Source: SIRX01 sp965213905
GTDB lineage: Bacteria > Actinomycetota > Rubrobacteria > Rubrobacterales > Rubrobacteraceae
NCBI GenBank assembly: GCA_965213905.1
Contig: OZ243922.1
Location: forward strand, 620,001 to 684,000
Direction: 5' to 3'
Length of the DNA: 64,000 nt
Below are positions 24,903-32,586 of the stretch, one piece after another. The notes under the pieces were generated by a model. That model had not been told where the DNA came from. It was given only the letters and a program-made list of their open reading frames with translations, and searched no databases. The position numbers were made by a program, and so were the translations under genes. The stretch's first letter is position 1. Every line of letters begins with the position of its first letter.

Positions 24903-25421
24903 TCACCCTTCAGGGTTCAGGGCGGATTCCATCCAACGGGGGAACCTCTGCCAGAACACCTTCTGCGAGAGGTCCCAGGCCCGCACGAAACGCCACCGGA
25001 CCAGGCTGTCTACCTGAAGCGTTAGCAGCGTGCCTTCTCCCCGGCCTTCGACCCAGAACTGGAGCCGGGTCGGGCGGACGAGCCGGGGGCTTATGGCGTA
25101 GCTGCCGTAGAAGTACTTGAGGTCCCGGTATCCTGCGGTGTCGGCTTCGGGCGGCCGGACCTCCCCAATAGCCCCGGCAAAGTTGAGGAGCGGGCCGTGG
25201 TGGACGTTGAGCACGCCGGGCTCGAACCCGCCGTCAACGAACTCGACCCTGAACGGCCACACCTGGCCTTCGGTAAACGTCGCCGGGTCGTTGAGCCAGT
25301 TCCAGACCCGTCCATTGGGGTACGGCGTTTGGAACGTCTTGCGATAGGCGTGCGGAACGAAGCCATCCGGGGCGCCTTGCGGCACCGGCGTCTCCCCGGC
25401 CGAAACGATTTGGTTGGTCAA
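24903..25421 (-). CDS. Conserved protein of unknown function (possible SRPBCC-like fold)
   Basis: 172 residues, no membrane helix, rich in Trp and Phe (GRVWNWLNDPATFTEGQVWPFRVEFVDGG, VRPTRLQFWVEGRGEGTLLTLQVDSLVRWRFVRAWD). The alternating strand pattern and the arrangement resemble START/SRPBCC-type ligand-binding proteins, but I do not recognise a defined family. TTG at 25421 follows GGGAG at 7 bases; a GTG 9 codons earlier is in frame without a site. Confidence 0.6.
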   Translation of the reverse strand: MTNQIVSAGETPVPQGAPDGFVPHAYRKTFQTPYPNGRVWNWLNDPATFTEGQVWPFRVEFVDGGFEPGVLNVHHGPLLNFAGAIGEVRPPEADTAGYRDLKYFYGSYAISPRLVRPTRLQFWVEGRGEGTLLTLQVDSLVRWRFVRAWDLSQKVFWQRFPRWMESALNPEG

Positions 25422-25468
25422 GGACTTTTCTCCCTGGTCGCATTCCACGTGGCGGTCGGCCCGGACGT

Positions 25469-25555
25469 TCAGAAGAGTACGGTGATGACGGCTAACACCA
25501 GCCCGATCACCAGCAGCAAAACCCCCAACAAAATGAGTATGCGGTCGATCTTCAC
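25469..25555 (-). CDS. 28-residue single-helix membrane peptide
   Basis: Reads KIDRILILLGVLLLVIGLVLAVITVLF: a short charged N-terminus and one hydrophobic helix. GTG start at 25555 has no ribosome site but a TATACT -10 (25563-25568) 7 bases upstream, as in other leaderless genes here. Lies between the cupin gene and the unknown protein gene on the same strand. Function unknown. Confidence 0.4.
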   Translation of the reverse strand: MKIDRILILLGVLLLVIGLVLAVITVLF

Positions 25556-25562
25556 GATGCTC

Positions 25563-25568
25563 AGTATA
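25563..25568 (-). promoter_or_regulatory. -10 element (TATACT) before the 28-residue peptide
   Basis: On the minus strand TATACT ends 7 bases before the GTG at 25555, consistent with a leaderless transcript. No clear -35. Confidence 0.4.
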
Positions 25569-25580
25569 GCGGTCCGGGCC

Positions 25581-25925
25581 TTACGGTTCGTCACGATCAT
25601 GGACCTCGGCGGGCGGGCTGGTCGCCTCGACGGCGGTGAACGCCTCCCGGATCTCGTACGTGTGCGAGGCGCCTTTGGGTACGACCCATGAGTCTCCAGG
25701 CTCCAGCAGGACTTTCTGGCCTTCTATGTGAAGCTCGGCCCGGCCTTCGACGACGTAGCCGACGGTCTCGTACTCCCGGCGCGCTTCCGGCTTGGGCTCG
25801 CCGGGCTCTTCCTTCTCCCAGAGGCGCATAGAGAGGGACTTTCCGGTGGCGAGATACCTCTGGCCCATCTGGCCTTCCGGCGAGTGATCCGAGCTTACCT
25901 TTTTTACGCTCTTGTCTTCCGACAC
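25581..25925 (-). CDS. Cupin-domain protein
   Basis: 114 residues forming a single cupin barrel: EYETVGYVVEGRAELHIEGQKVLLEPGDSWVVPKGASHTYEI (about 51-92). The first motif lacks the usual HxH, but the second keeps P-K-G-x-x-H. Such small cupins bind metals or sugars or act as isomerases; substrate not deducible. GTG start with GGAGAAAC site. Confidence 0.78.
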   Translation of the reverse strand: MSEDKSVKKVSSDHSPEGQMGQRYLATGKSLSMRLWEKEEPGEPKPEARREYETVGYVVEGRAELHIEGQKVLLEPGDSWVVPKGASHTYEIREAFTAVEATSPPAEVHDRDEP

Positions 25926-25981
25926 GTTTCTCCTAACCGTTCTCCGACAACTCTGCTGCTTTTACCCATTTTGTCTTCCGT

Positions 25982-26887
25982 TTATCCGGGTGGGGTTCCT
26001 GCGGGCGGCGGGCGTACCGGAGGTTTCTTGTCTCCGGAGCGCGAAACGATGGCGACGCCCGCGAAAACGAGCACTCCCCCTACCAGTTGGGCGGGCACCA
26101 GGCTCTCGCCCAGAACCGGCACGGCTATGGCCGCGGTGATAACGGGGATCAGGTTCAAGAAAATAGCCCCCCTGGAGGCCCCGACGCGACGAATACCGAC
26201 GTTCCACGACAGAAAAGCCACTATAGAAGCCCCGATGCCGATGTAAAGAAGGCCCGAAACCACCGGCGCGGACAACTCTCCCACCGGCTTTGTCAGGAGT
26301 TCGTAGCCACCGGAGACCGCCAGGAACGGCAGGGCCAGGATCGCGCTGACGGTCGTGGCGGCTAGCGGTGAGATCTCCCGGGTCACGTTTCCGCCAAGCA
26401 CAGTGTAGAAAGCCCAGCACAAGGCCGCCACCAACATCAAAACGTCGCCCCGGTTGAGCGAGAGGCTCGCCAGGGTTTCCAGCGAGCCCCTGGAAACCAC
26501 CCAGACGACACCGATCAAGCATACTACCGAGCCGAGGATCCGGACCCCCGTCGGGGAGCCGCCACCAAGTACGGCGACGACGAAGAGCGTCAATATCGGG
26601 GTCGTGCCGTTTATGAGCGCGGCGTTGATGCTCGTGGTCTCGGTAAGCGCCAGGTACACGAGGGAGTTGAAGAGGAACACGCCGGTTACAGCCATAACCA
26701 GCAACGAGCGCCACATCCGCAGCGCGGACCGGATAAACCCGGTACCTTCGTACAGGAGCGCCAGGGGCACGAGCAAGGCACAAGCCACGCACCACCGTAA
26801 AAAGTTCAGCCCAAACGGCGGCAGCACCTCCGCCAACGGCCCGCCGACGACGAAGTTACCGGCCCAAAGCAGGGTCGCCAACACCAA
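25982..26887 (-). CDS. EamA/DMT-superfamily permease
   Basis: 301 residues, about ten membrane helices in two EamA repeats (first begins LATLLWAGNFVVG, second LMLVAALCWAFYTVLGG). Members export metabolites such as amino acids or nucleotide sugars. The protein begins very close to the first helix; TTG at 26887 is the only plausible start after an upstream in-frame stop, with no good ribosome site. Divergent from the asparaginase gene. Confidence 0.85.
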   Translation of the reverse strand: MVLATLLWAGNFVVGGPLAEVLPPFGLNFLRWCVACALLVPLALLYEGTGFIRSALRMWRSLLVMAVTGVFLFNSLVYLALTETTSINAALINGTTPILTLFVVAVLGGGSPTGVRILGSVVCLIGVVWVVSRGSLETLASLSLNRGDVLMLVAALCWAFYTVLGGNVTREISPLAATTVSAILALPFLAVSGGYELLTKPVGELSAPVVSGLLYIGIGASIVAFLSWNVGIRRVGASRGAIFLNLIPVITAAIAVPVLGESLVPAQLVGGVLVFAGVAIVSRSGDKKPPVRPPPAGTPPG

Positions 26888-27025
26888 AAAAGAATGTGGC
26901 GGGACTTTCGGGATCTCAGCTCTTCCGCAACTTGCTCAAAGTCCCCAGAGCATACTGCCCGAAGCGGCCGCAGTCTACGCCGATTGGTACAATCCTCGCC
27001 GGGCGAGATAGAGACGGGGGAGAAC

Positions 27026-28027
27026 GTGGACGGCCAACAAAAACCGAAAGTCGTAGTCCTTACCACCGGCGGAACGATAGCCTCCAGGCCGAGCCCCTCC
27101 GGCGGCGTGGTGGCCGCCGCGGGCGGAGACGAGTTGCTCTCGGCCGTTCCCGGCCTCGAAGAAGTAGCCGACGTGCGGGTCGAGGACCTGTTCAAGGTCG
27201 GGGGCTACCTCATGACGCCCGCAAATATGCTAACGGTAGCGAATAGAATCCGCGAACTGGACGCCGAACCCGACACAACGGGCTTCGTCGTCACCCACGG
27301 TACCGACACGATGGAAGAAACAGCCTACCTGACGGACCTCGTGTATGCCGGAGACAAACCCGTCGTCTTTACCGGCGCGCAACGCAACGCCGCCGAACCC
27401 GACACCGACGGCCCCCGCAACCTCCGGGACGCCGTCCGCGTAGCCGCGAGCCCGGCCTCCCGCACCCTCGGGGCCGTTATCGCAATGGGCGGCAGCATCG
27501 AAGGCGCCCGCGAAGCTACGAAAACCCACACCACCGACCCGCGGGCCTTCACCTCGCCCGGCCACGGTCCGGTAGGAGCCGTCACCGACGAAGGAGTGTA
27601 CGTATTCCACCCGCGCTCCCGGCCGGAAAACCTGGCACACGAGCTTTTGGTTCTCCCCCGCGTGGACCTGATAAAGCTCGTGGCCGGCGCGTACGGGACT
27701 TTTCTAAAAGCCGCCCGCGAGGCGGGGACCGGCGGCATCGTGGTGGAGACTTTCGGCATCGGGAACGCCAACCACGAAATCCTCGGAGAAGTGCAAGAGT
27801 CGGTGCGGAACGGTGTACCCGTCGTGGTTGTGTCGCGCTGTCCGGAGGGCCGGGCGGCTCCCGTCTACGGCAACGGAGGCGGCTACGACCTGCACCGGGC
27901 CGACGCCGTTTTCGGCGGCAGCCTCAGCGGACAGAAAGCGCGGCTGCTGCTTACGGTTGGGCTCGCCGTTGCCGAAAGATCCGGCGCTTCTCTGGAAGAA
28001 CTGCTCGGGCCCCACCTGAATTTTTAG
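27026..28027 (+). CDS. ansA: L-asparaginase
   Basis: Hydrolyses asparagine to aspartate and ammonia. 333 residues with both catalytic threonine motifs: VVLTTGGTIASR (9-20) and FVVTHGTDTMEETAY (about 85-99), plus the later GAYGTFLKAA region. No signal peptide, so it is likely the cytosolic type. GTG at 27026 follows GGGGGAGAAC; the frame is open upstream to 26894 but that part overlaps the divergent promoter zone. Confidence 0.93.
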   Translation: MDGQQKPKVVVLTTGGTIASRPSPSGGVVAAAGGDELLSAVPGLEEVADVRVEDLFKVGGYLMTPANMLTVANRIRELDAEPDTTGFVVTHGTDTMEETAYLTDLVYAGDKPVVFTGAQRNAAEPDTDGPRNLRDAVRVAASPASRTLGAVIAMGGSIEGAREATKTHTTDPRAFTSPGHGPVGAVTDEGVYVFHPRSRPENLAHELLVLPRVDLIKLVAGAYGTFLKAAREAGTGGIVVETFGIGNANHEILGEVQESVRNGVPVVVVSRCPEGRAAPVYGNGGGYDLHRADAVFGGSLSGQKARLLLTVGLAVAERSGASLEELLGPHLNF

Positions 28028-28081
28028 CTTCTTATGCAAGGCACCCTTAAGAGCTTTTGTCGCCCTCTTCTACATCCAGGC

Positions 28082-28405
28082 CTAAAGTACCACGTCTTGG
28101 ACATATCCGAACGCAAATACCAGAACGCTAAGCGTTATTCCTAGAAACGCGAACAGCCTTTTGCGCCTCCGCTGAAGTACCCCTGCAATCCCTAGCACCA
28201 GGGCCGCAATCTCGGATACAACGACTGCTAGTATCACCATTAGGGTGAGTACACCCCATCCCGCTGCATATTCCTGGTCTTGAGGAATTATCCTCAACAA
28301 AATTGCAAACAACAAGATAAGGGCCACGAAAAGCAAACCTGGAATCAGGGCCAGAAGGAACGAGGCTATACCCAGCTTGGAGTGTCCTGTCCTCTCGCTA
28401 TTCAC
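28082..28405 (-). CDS. DUF4190-like small membrane protein
   Basis: About 107 residues: short polar N-terminus with SKLGIASFLLAL, then three to four membrane helices (LIPGLLFVALILLFAILL; GVLTLMVILAVVVSEIAALVLGIAGV; LFAFLGITLSVLVFAFGYV) and a basic loop RRRKR. Layout fits DUF4190-type proteins of unknown function. GTG at 28405 is preferred because a TATTCT -10 lies 8 bases upstream; a TTG at 28411 is in frame. Base composition is lower in GC than the surroundings. Confidence 0.6.
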   Translation of the reverse strand: MNSERTGHSKLGIASFLLALIPGLLFVALILLFAILLRIIPQDQEYAAGWGVLTLMVILAVVVSEIAALVLGIAGVLQRRRKRLFAFLGITLSVLVFAFGYVQDVVL

Positions 28406-28430
28406 TGACAACGAGAATAGCAGACTTAAT

Positions 28431-28460
28431 GGCTGCCCGGTAGTAGGCTACCGGGCAGCC
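28431..28460 (-). terminator. Second of two tandem hairpins downstream of Mn catalase
   Basis: A perfect 13-bp stem, GGCTGCCCGGTAG (28431-28443) with CTACCGGGCAGCC (28448-28460), loop of 4. On the minus strand it lies after the catalase and is followed by ATTAAGT. Confidence 0.75.
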
Positions 28461-28470
28461 ACGTGGTGCG

Positions 28471-28499
28471 GGCCCGGGACGCGGTCTGCGTCCCGGGCC
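28471..28499 (-). terminator. First of two tandem hairpins downstream of Mn catalase
   Basis: GGCCCGGGACGC (28471-28482) and GCGTCCCGGGCC (28488-28499), a perfect 12-bp stem with a 5-base loop, starting 21 bases after the catalase stop on the minus strand. Confidence 0.75.
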
Positions 28500-28520
28500 G
28501 CCGGAACTTGGGGGTCCAGC

Positions 28521-29411
28521 CTACTCAGCGCCGATCTTCTTGGCTATCTCAGCCACATCTTCGGCGCTGACGCCGGGGGCGAACTCCGACGGCAACAGCG
28601 GGTTGTCCGGCATCGGGCCGCCCTCGGGCGGCTCGTCCACGACCTCGCGCTCGCTGCCGTCATCGACCTGCGGGCCGTTCCAGATCTTGTCCAGCTCCGT
28701 GTAATCCTCGGGGCTAAAACGGTACAGCATCCGGTGGTAACCCTTGTCCATGAACTTCCGGGCTTCGGGGAACTTGTCGTTCGAGATGTCCGGCACCGGG
28801 AGCATCTTGGTCATCTCAACGCCGGTCAGGTCCTGGAGGGCTTTGGCGTAGGCTTCTTTGTGGACGCCGCCGCGGACGAGGAGGTAGCCGATCATCTCCC
28901 GCGCCACCGGGTGGTCGGTCATCTCGTAGACGCGCATCTTGTGGGTCCGGGCGCCGCACTCCAGAAAGAAGTTGTGCAATAGGTCCAGCTTTAGGTTGCC
29001 GCTGGAGAAGACGTTATCGCCGGTCCAGGGCTTGCCCATAGAATCGTTGACGATCGTGGAACCCGAGCCGACGATCCAGTGCTGCGTGTTGCGCACGTCC
29101 TTCACGTTCGCCAGCGGCGTCGACTCCGGGTCACCATCTTCTTCGACGGTGCCCGCAAGCAGCATGTTGATGGCGTTCGAGACCAGCTCTACGTGGCCGA
29201 ACTCCTCGGCGGTGATGCTGGCGACAAGATGGTAGTACGGGGCCAGCTTCTTTTTGCCCCGGAAGTTGAACGACTGGAACATGTAGTTATTGAGGGTGGA
29301 CATCTCTCCGAACCGGCCCCCGAGAAGCTCCTGGGTGGCCGCCGCCGCGTTCGGGTCCGCGGCACCGGGTTCGGGAAGCTCGATCTGCAGCTTGTCTATG
29401 CGTAGAAACAT
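28521..29411 (-). CDS. Manganese (non-heme) catalase
   Basis: Destroys hydrogen peroxide with a dimanganese centre in a four-helix bundle. 296 residues starting with the typical MFLRIDKLQIELP. Metal-ligand helices are visible: GRFGEMSTLNNYMFQSFNFRG, SITAEEFGHVELVSNAI, the segment LECGARTHKMRVYEM, and MIGYLLVRGGVHKEAYAKAL. ATG with AGGAGGAAT site; TATAGT about 80 bases upstream may be its -10. Such catalases are common in radiation- and desiccation-tolerant actinobacteria. Two strong hairpins end the transcript. Confidence 0.94.
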   Translation of the reverse strand: MFLRIDKLQIELPEPGAADPNAAAATQELLGGRFGEMSTLNNYMFQSFNFRGKKKLAPYYHLVASITAEEFGHVELVSNAINMLLAGTVEEDGDPESTPLANVKDVRNTQHWIVGSGSTIVNDSMGKPWTGDNVFSSGNLKLDLLHNFFLECGARTHKMRVYEMTDHPVAREMIGYLLVRGGVHKEAYAKALQDLTGVEMTKMLPVPDISNDKFPEARKFMDKGYHRMLYRFSPEDYTELDKIWNGPQVDDGSEREVVDEPPEGGPMPDNPLLPSEFAPGVSAEDVAEIAKKIGAE

Positions 29412-29488
29412 ATTCCTCCTGCCTCGCTTGTCCTGTCTTCTTGGTCACACCTCCGGAAACCACTCTCCGGCATGACCAAATGGAACCG

Positions 29489-29494
29489 ACTATA
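29489..29494 (-). promoter_or_regulatory. Possible -10 of the Mn catalase promoter
   Basis: TATAGT on the minus strand, about 78 bases before the catalase ATG, with a poor TTTGTG-like -35 16 bases further upstream. Suggestive only. Confidence 0.3.
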
Positions 29495-29572
29495 CCCGAC
29501 CCCTACCGGGCACAAACGCAATCCTGTTCACTAGCTCGCCCGGAAAGGTCTGCCCGACAGAATGGCCCGCGG

Positions 29573-31171
29573 CTAGGAGTACGGGCCGGCCTCCCTGACT
29601 TCTTCGGAGACTTCGGACTCGAACTTGGTGAAGTTCTCTTTAAAGAGATCGGCGAGCTTCCCGGCCTGCTCATCATAGGCTTCTTTGTCGTCCCAGGTCT
29701 GCCGGGGGTTGAGTATCTCCGTCGGTACGCCCGGCACTTCCCGGGGGACGTTCAGGCCGAAAAAGGGATCTTTTGTAGTTTCGACGTCGTCCAGCTTGCC
29801 TTCGATGCCGGCCCGCACCATCTGGCGGGTGTATTCGAGGTCTATGCGGCTCCCGACGCCGTAGGCGCCGCCGGACCAGCCGGTGTTTATGAGGTAGCAG
29901 CGCGTGCCGTGATCCCGGAGCCTCTCAGAGAGCATGGTGGCGTAGGTCGTGGCGGGCAGCGGCAGGAAGGGCGCGCCGAAGCAGGCCGAGAACGTGGCCT
30001 CTACGTCTATTTCCATGTCGGCCTCGGTGCCGCCGAGCTTCGCGGTGTAGCCGGAGAGGAAGTAGTAGGCGGCCTGTTCGGGCGTGAGGGCGCTTATCGG
30101 GGGGAGCACCCCGAAGGCGTCGGCGGTCAGAAAGAGCACGGCGGACGGGTGGGTACCCTGGCCGTCGGGGACGGAGTTCTCGATGTACTCCAAGGGGTAG
30201 GCGACGCGGGTGTTCTCGGTGAGGGAGTTGTCCGTGTAGTCCTCGTCGCGGGTTTTGCGGTCCACGCCGACGTTCTCCAGCACGGAGCCGAAGCGGATGG
30301 CGTCGTAGATCTGGGGTTCTTTTTCTTTGGAGAGGTCTATGGTCTTTGCGTAGCAGCCGCCCTCGAAGTTGAAGACGCCGGAGCTCGTCCAGCCGTGCTC
30401 GTCGTCCCCGATCAGGGCGCGCTCGTCGTCGGCTGACAAGGTAGTCTTCCCCGTTCCCGAGAGGCCGAAGAAGAGCGCGACGTCGTCTTCGGTACCGACG
30501 TTTGCCGAGCAGTGCATCGGCAGGACTTCGTGCTCGGTTGGCAGCACGAAGTTCATCGCGGTAAAGATGGACTTCTTGATCTCCCCGGCGTAGCGGGTGC
30601 CGCAAATCAGCACGAGCTTCTTCTCGAAGTCCAGGCCGACGAAGGTCTCGGAGGCGGTCCCGTGCTCTTCGGGCTCGGCCAGAAAGCCGGGAACGCTCAT
30701 CACGGTCCACTCGGGCTGAAAGTCTTCCAACTCTTCCCGGTCGGGGCGGCGGAAGAGTTGGCGGGCGAAGAGAGCTTGCCAGGCGAATTCGCACACGACC
30801 TGCACGTCGAGCCGGTAGCGAGGGTCCGCCCCGGCGTAGGCGTCTACCACGTAGATTTCATCGAGGTTCTCCAGGTAGGATCCGGCCTCGTCCAACAGTT
30901 TCTCGAAGGCTGCGGAAGAGAATGGTTTGTTTACGCTGCCCCAGGCCACGGTATCCCGGGTAACGGCGTTCTCCACGATAAAGCGGTCCTTCGGGGACCG
31001 GCCGGTGCGCTTGCCGGTTTTGGCGACGAGGGCGCCGGAGTTGGAGATCATGCCTTCCCGACGCCGGACGGCGGCCTCCACGAGCCGGGGCGCCGGCAGG
31101 TTTTCGTGTACGGCCCCAAGATGCGTCAACCCGAAACGTTCCAGCGTCATCTGGCGAACAGCTAGATCCAT
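29573..31171 (-). CDS. pckA: Phosphoenolpyruvate carboxykinase (ATP)
   Basis: Converts oxaloacetate plus ATP to PEP and CO2, the entry to gluconeogenesis. 532 residues, normal length. ATP-type signatures: RSPKDRFIV near 55-63, MHCSANVG, the phosphate-binding loop FGLSGTGKTTLSADD (near 241-255), IGDDEHGW, and ENTRVAYPLEYI. ATG start with a GAAGGG-type site. Stands alone; next gene upstream is divergent. Confidence 0.96.
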   Translation of the reverse strand: MDLAVRQMTLERFGLTHLGAVHENLPAPRLVEAAVRRREGMISNSGALVAKTGKRTGRSPKDRFIVENAVTRDTVAWGSVNKPFSSAAFEKLLDEAGSYLENLDEIYVVDAYAGADPRYRLDVQVVCEFAWQALFARQLFRRPDREELEDFQPEWTVMSVPGFLAEPEEHGTASETFVGLDFEKKLVLICGTRYAGEIKKSIFTAMNFVLPTEHEVLPMHCSANVGTEDDVALFFGLSGTGKTTLSADDERALIGDDEHGWTSSGVFNFEGGCYAKTIDLSKEKEPQIYDAIRFGSVLENVGVDRKTRDEDYTDNSLTENTRVAYPLEYIENSVPDGQGTHPSAVLFLTADAFGVLPPISALTPEQAAYYFLSGYTAKLGGTEADMEIDVEATFSACFGAPFLPLPATTYATMLSERLRDHGTRCYLINTGWSGGAYGVGSRIDLEYTRQMVRAGIEGKLDDVETTKDPFFGLNVPREVPGVPTEILNPRQTWDDKEAYDEQAGKLADLFKENFTKFESEVSEEVREAGPYS

Positions 31172-31386
31172 GGTTTTCCCTTCACCCTTTCCGGGCGCGG
31201 CCCGGTAATGTTTCCATCAAACAAAGCTCGAAGCTCCATCCATGCCCCGGAGTCTAACAAACCCGTCCGGCGGTCGCCGGTAAAATATTCCACCCCGCGT
31301 TGCACCTCGCGCGGGCATCTGGTGTAGTCTTTCTTGCCGGCGACCAGGAGGCGTTAGATCTTTACCCAGACATACCGGAAGTCCTA

Positions 31387-32586
31387 GTGCGAATAGCGTT
31401 TGTCGCCGACGACCTCTACCCGGGCTTCGGCGGCCAAGCCGCGGCCACGGAGGGCCACATCGAGGCCCTGCTGGCGCTCGGGCACGAGGTTCGGGTACTC
31501 GCCGGTACCGAAAAATTTCCTGCGAACCCGCCGCCGGGGGTCCGCCTCGACCGTTTACCCGTGTGGCGTCCCGGAGACAAGCAGACGCAACTGGCCCTGC
31601 CACAACCGAGAGAGATAAACCGGTTGCTCGACTGGGCGGAGGTGGTGCAGATCAACACCCCGACGCCGCTCGCCCTGCTGACGCTACGGCCCGCCCGGCG
31701 CTCCGGTGTCCCAACCGTAATGGGCTTCCACACCCAGGAAGAGAGTATGACGCTCCACTTCGGCAAGCTGCGGCCCCTGGTCACCGCGGGGCTACGGAGT
31801 TGGTACAACTTTCTCTATCGACGTCCCGACTGCCTGACGGCCCCGACGGAGTTTGCGGCCCGCCTCGCCCGGGGCTACACACCGCGCCCCGTACACGTGG
31901 TCTCGAACGGCATCCGGCTGCCGCAGAAGGACCCGGGCGGGTCGCAGAGAGTTGCAAAACTGCGGGATAGCCTGCTCTCCGGCAAGCGTTTTCTGCTGGT
32001 CTACTTGAGCCGACTCTCGCACGAGAAGCGTCCCCAGGACCTTCTGGGGATAATGTCCGCCCTAAGCGGCTCGCGGGGCGACGTGCGGCTCGTCGTGGCC
32101 GGCGACGGGCCTCTGCGGCAGAAGCTCGAACGTCGGGCCTCGGAGCCGGGACTGAAGGGTGCGGTGCGTTTCTCGGGCTACGTCTCCGGGCGGGACAAGC
32201 ACGACCTTTTAGACGCCGCAGACCTCTTTCTGATGCCCTCGCCGACCGAGCTACAAAGCATCGCCACCCTGGAGGCGATGGCCCGGCGGTGCGCGGTCGT
32301 GGCGCTGGAGGCCGAGACGAGCGCGGTGTGTGAGATGGTGCTGAAAGCCGGCTGCGGGGTCTGCTACGAGGCCGGCCGGCTAGAGAAAGCCGCGCGTGAG
32401 ATAGACCACCTGCTGAACAGGCCGGAGGAACTCCGGCGACTACAAGAGAACGCCGGGCGGGCCGCCCACGCCCACGACGTCCGGGAGAGCGGGCGCCGGC
32501 TGGAGGGGGTCTACACCTCCCTGCCGGCCTCCCACCCGTCGCCCAAACAAAGACCGAAGAGCTTACTCGAAAGGATCGGACTATGA
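31387..32586 (+). CDS. GT4-family glycosyltransferase
   Basis: 399 residues, GT-B fold. N-terminal domain begins RIAFVADDLYPGFGGQA; C-terminal domain has LVYLSRLSHEKRPQDLL, VVAGDGPLRQKLE, and the E-x7-E motif ELQSIATLE followed by AMA (near 300), as in retaining transferases such as PimB/diglucosyldiacylglycerol synthases. GTG at 31387 follows GGAAG; the long upstream frame is not used. Overlaps the double-SDR gene by 4 bases (ATGA). Because it converges on a lipid-type operon, it probably glycosylates a membrane lipid (inference). Confidence 0.88.
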   Translation: MRIAFVADDLYPGFGGQAAATEGHIEALLALGHEVRVLAGTEKFPANPPPGVRLDRLPVWRPGDKQTQLALPQPREINRLLDWAEVVQINTPTPLALLTLRPARRSGVPTVMGFHTQEESMTLHFGKLRPLVTAGLRSWYNFLYRRPDCLTAPTEFAARLARGYTPRPVHVVSNGIRLPQKDPGGSQRVAKLRDSLLSGKRFLLVYLSRLSHEKRPQDLLGIMSALSGSRGDVRLVVAGDGPLRQKLERRASEPGLKGAVRFSGYVSGRDKHDLLDAADLFLMPSPTELQSIATLEAMARRCAVVALEAETSAVCEMVLKAGCGVCYEAGRLEKAAREIDHLLNRPEELRRLQENAGRAAHAHDVRESGRRLEGVYTSLPASHPSPKQRPKSLLERIGL

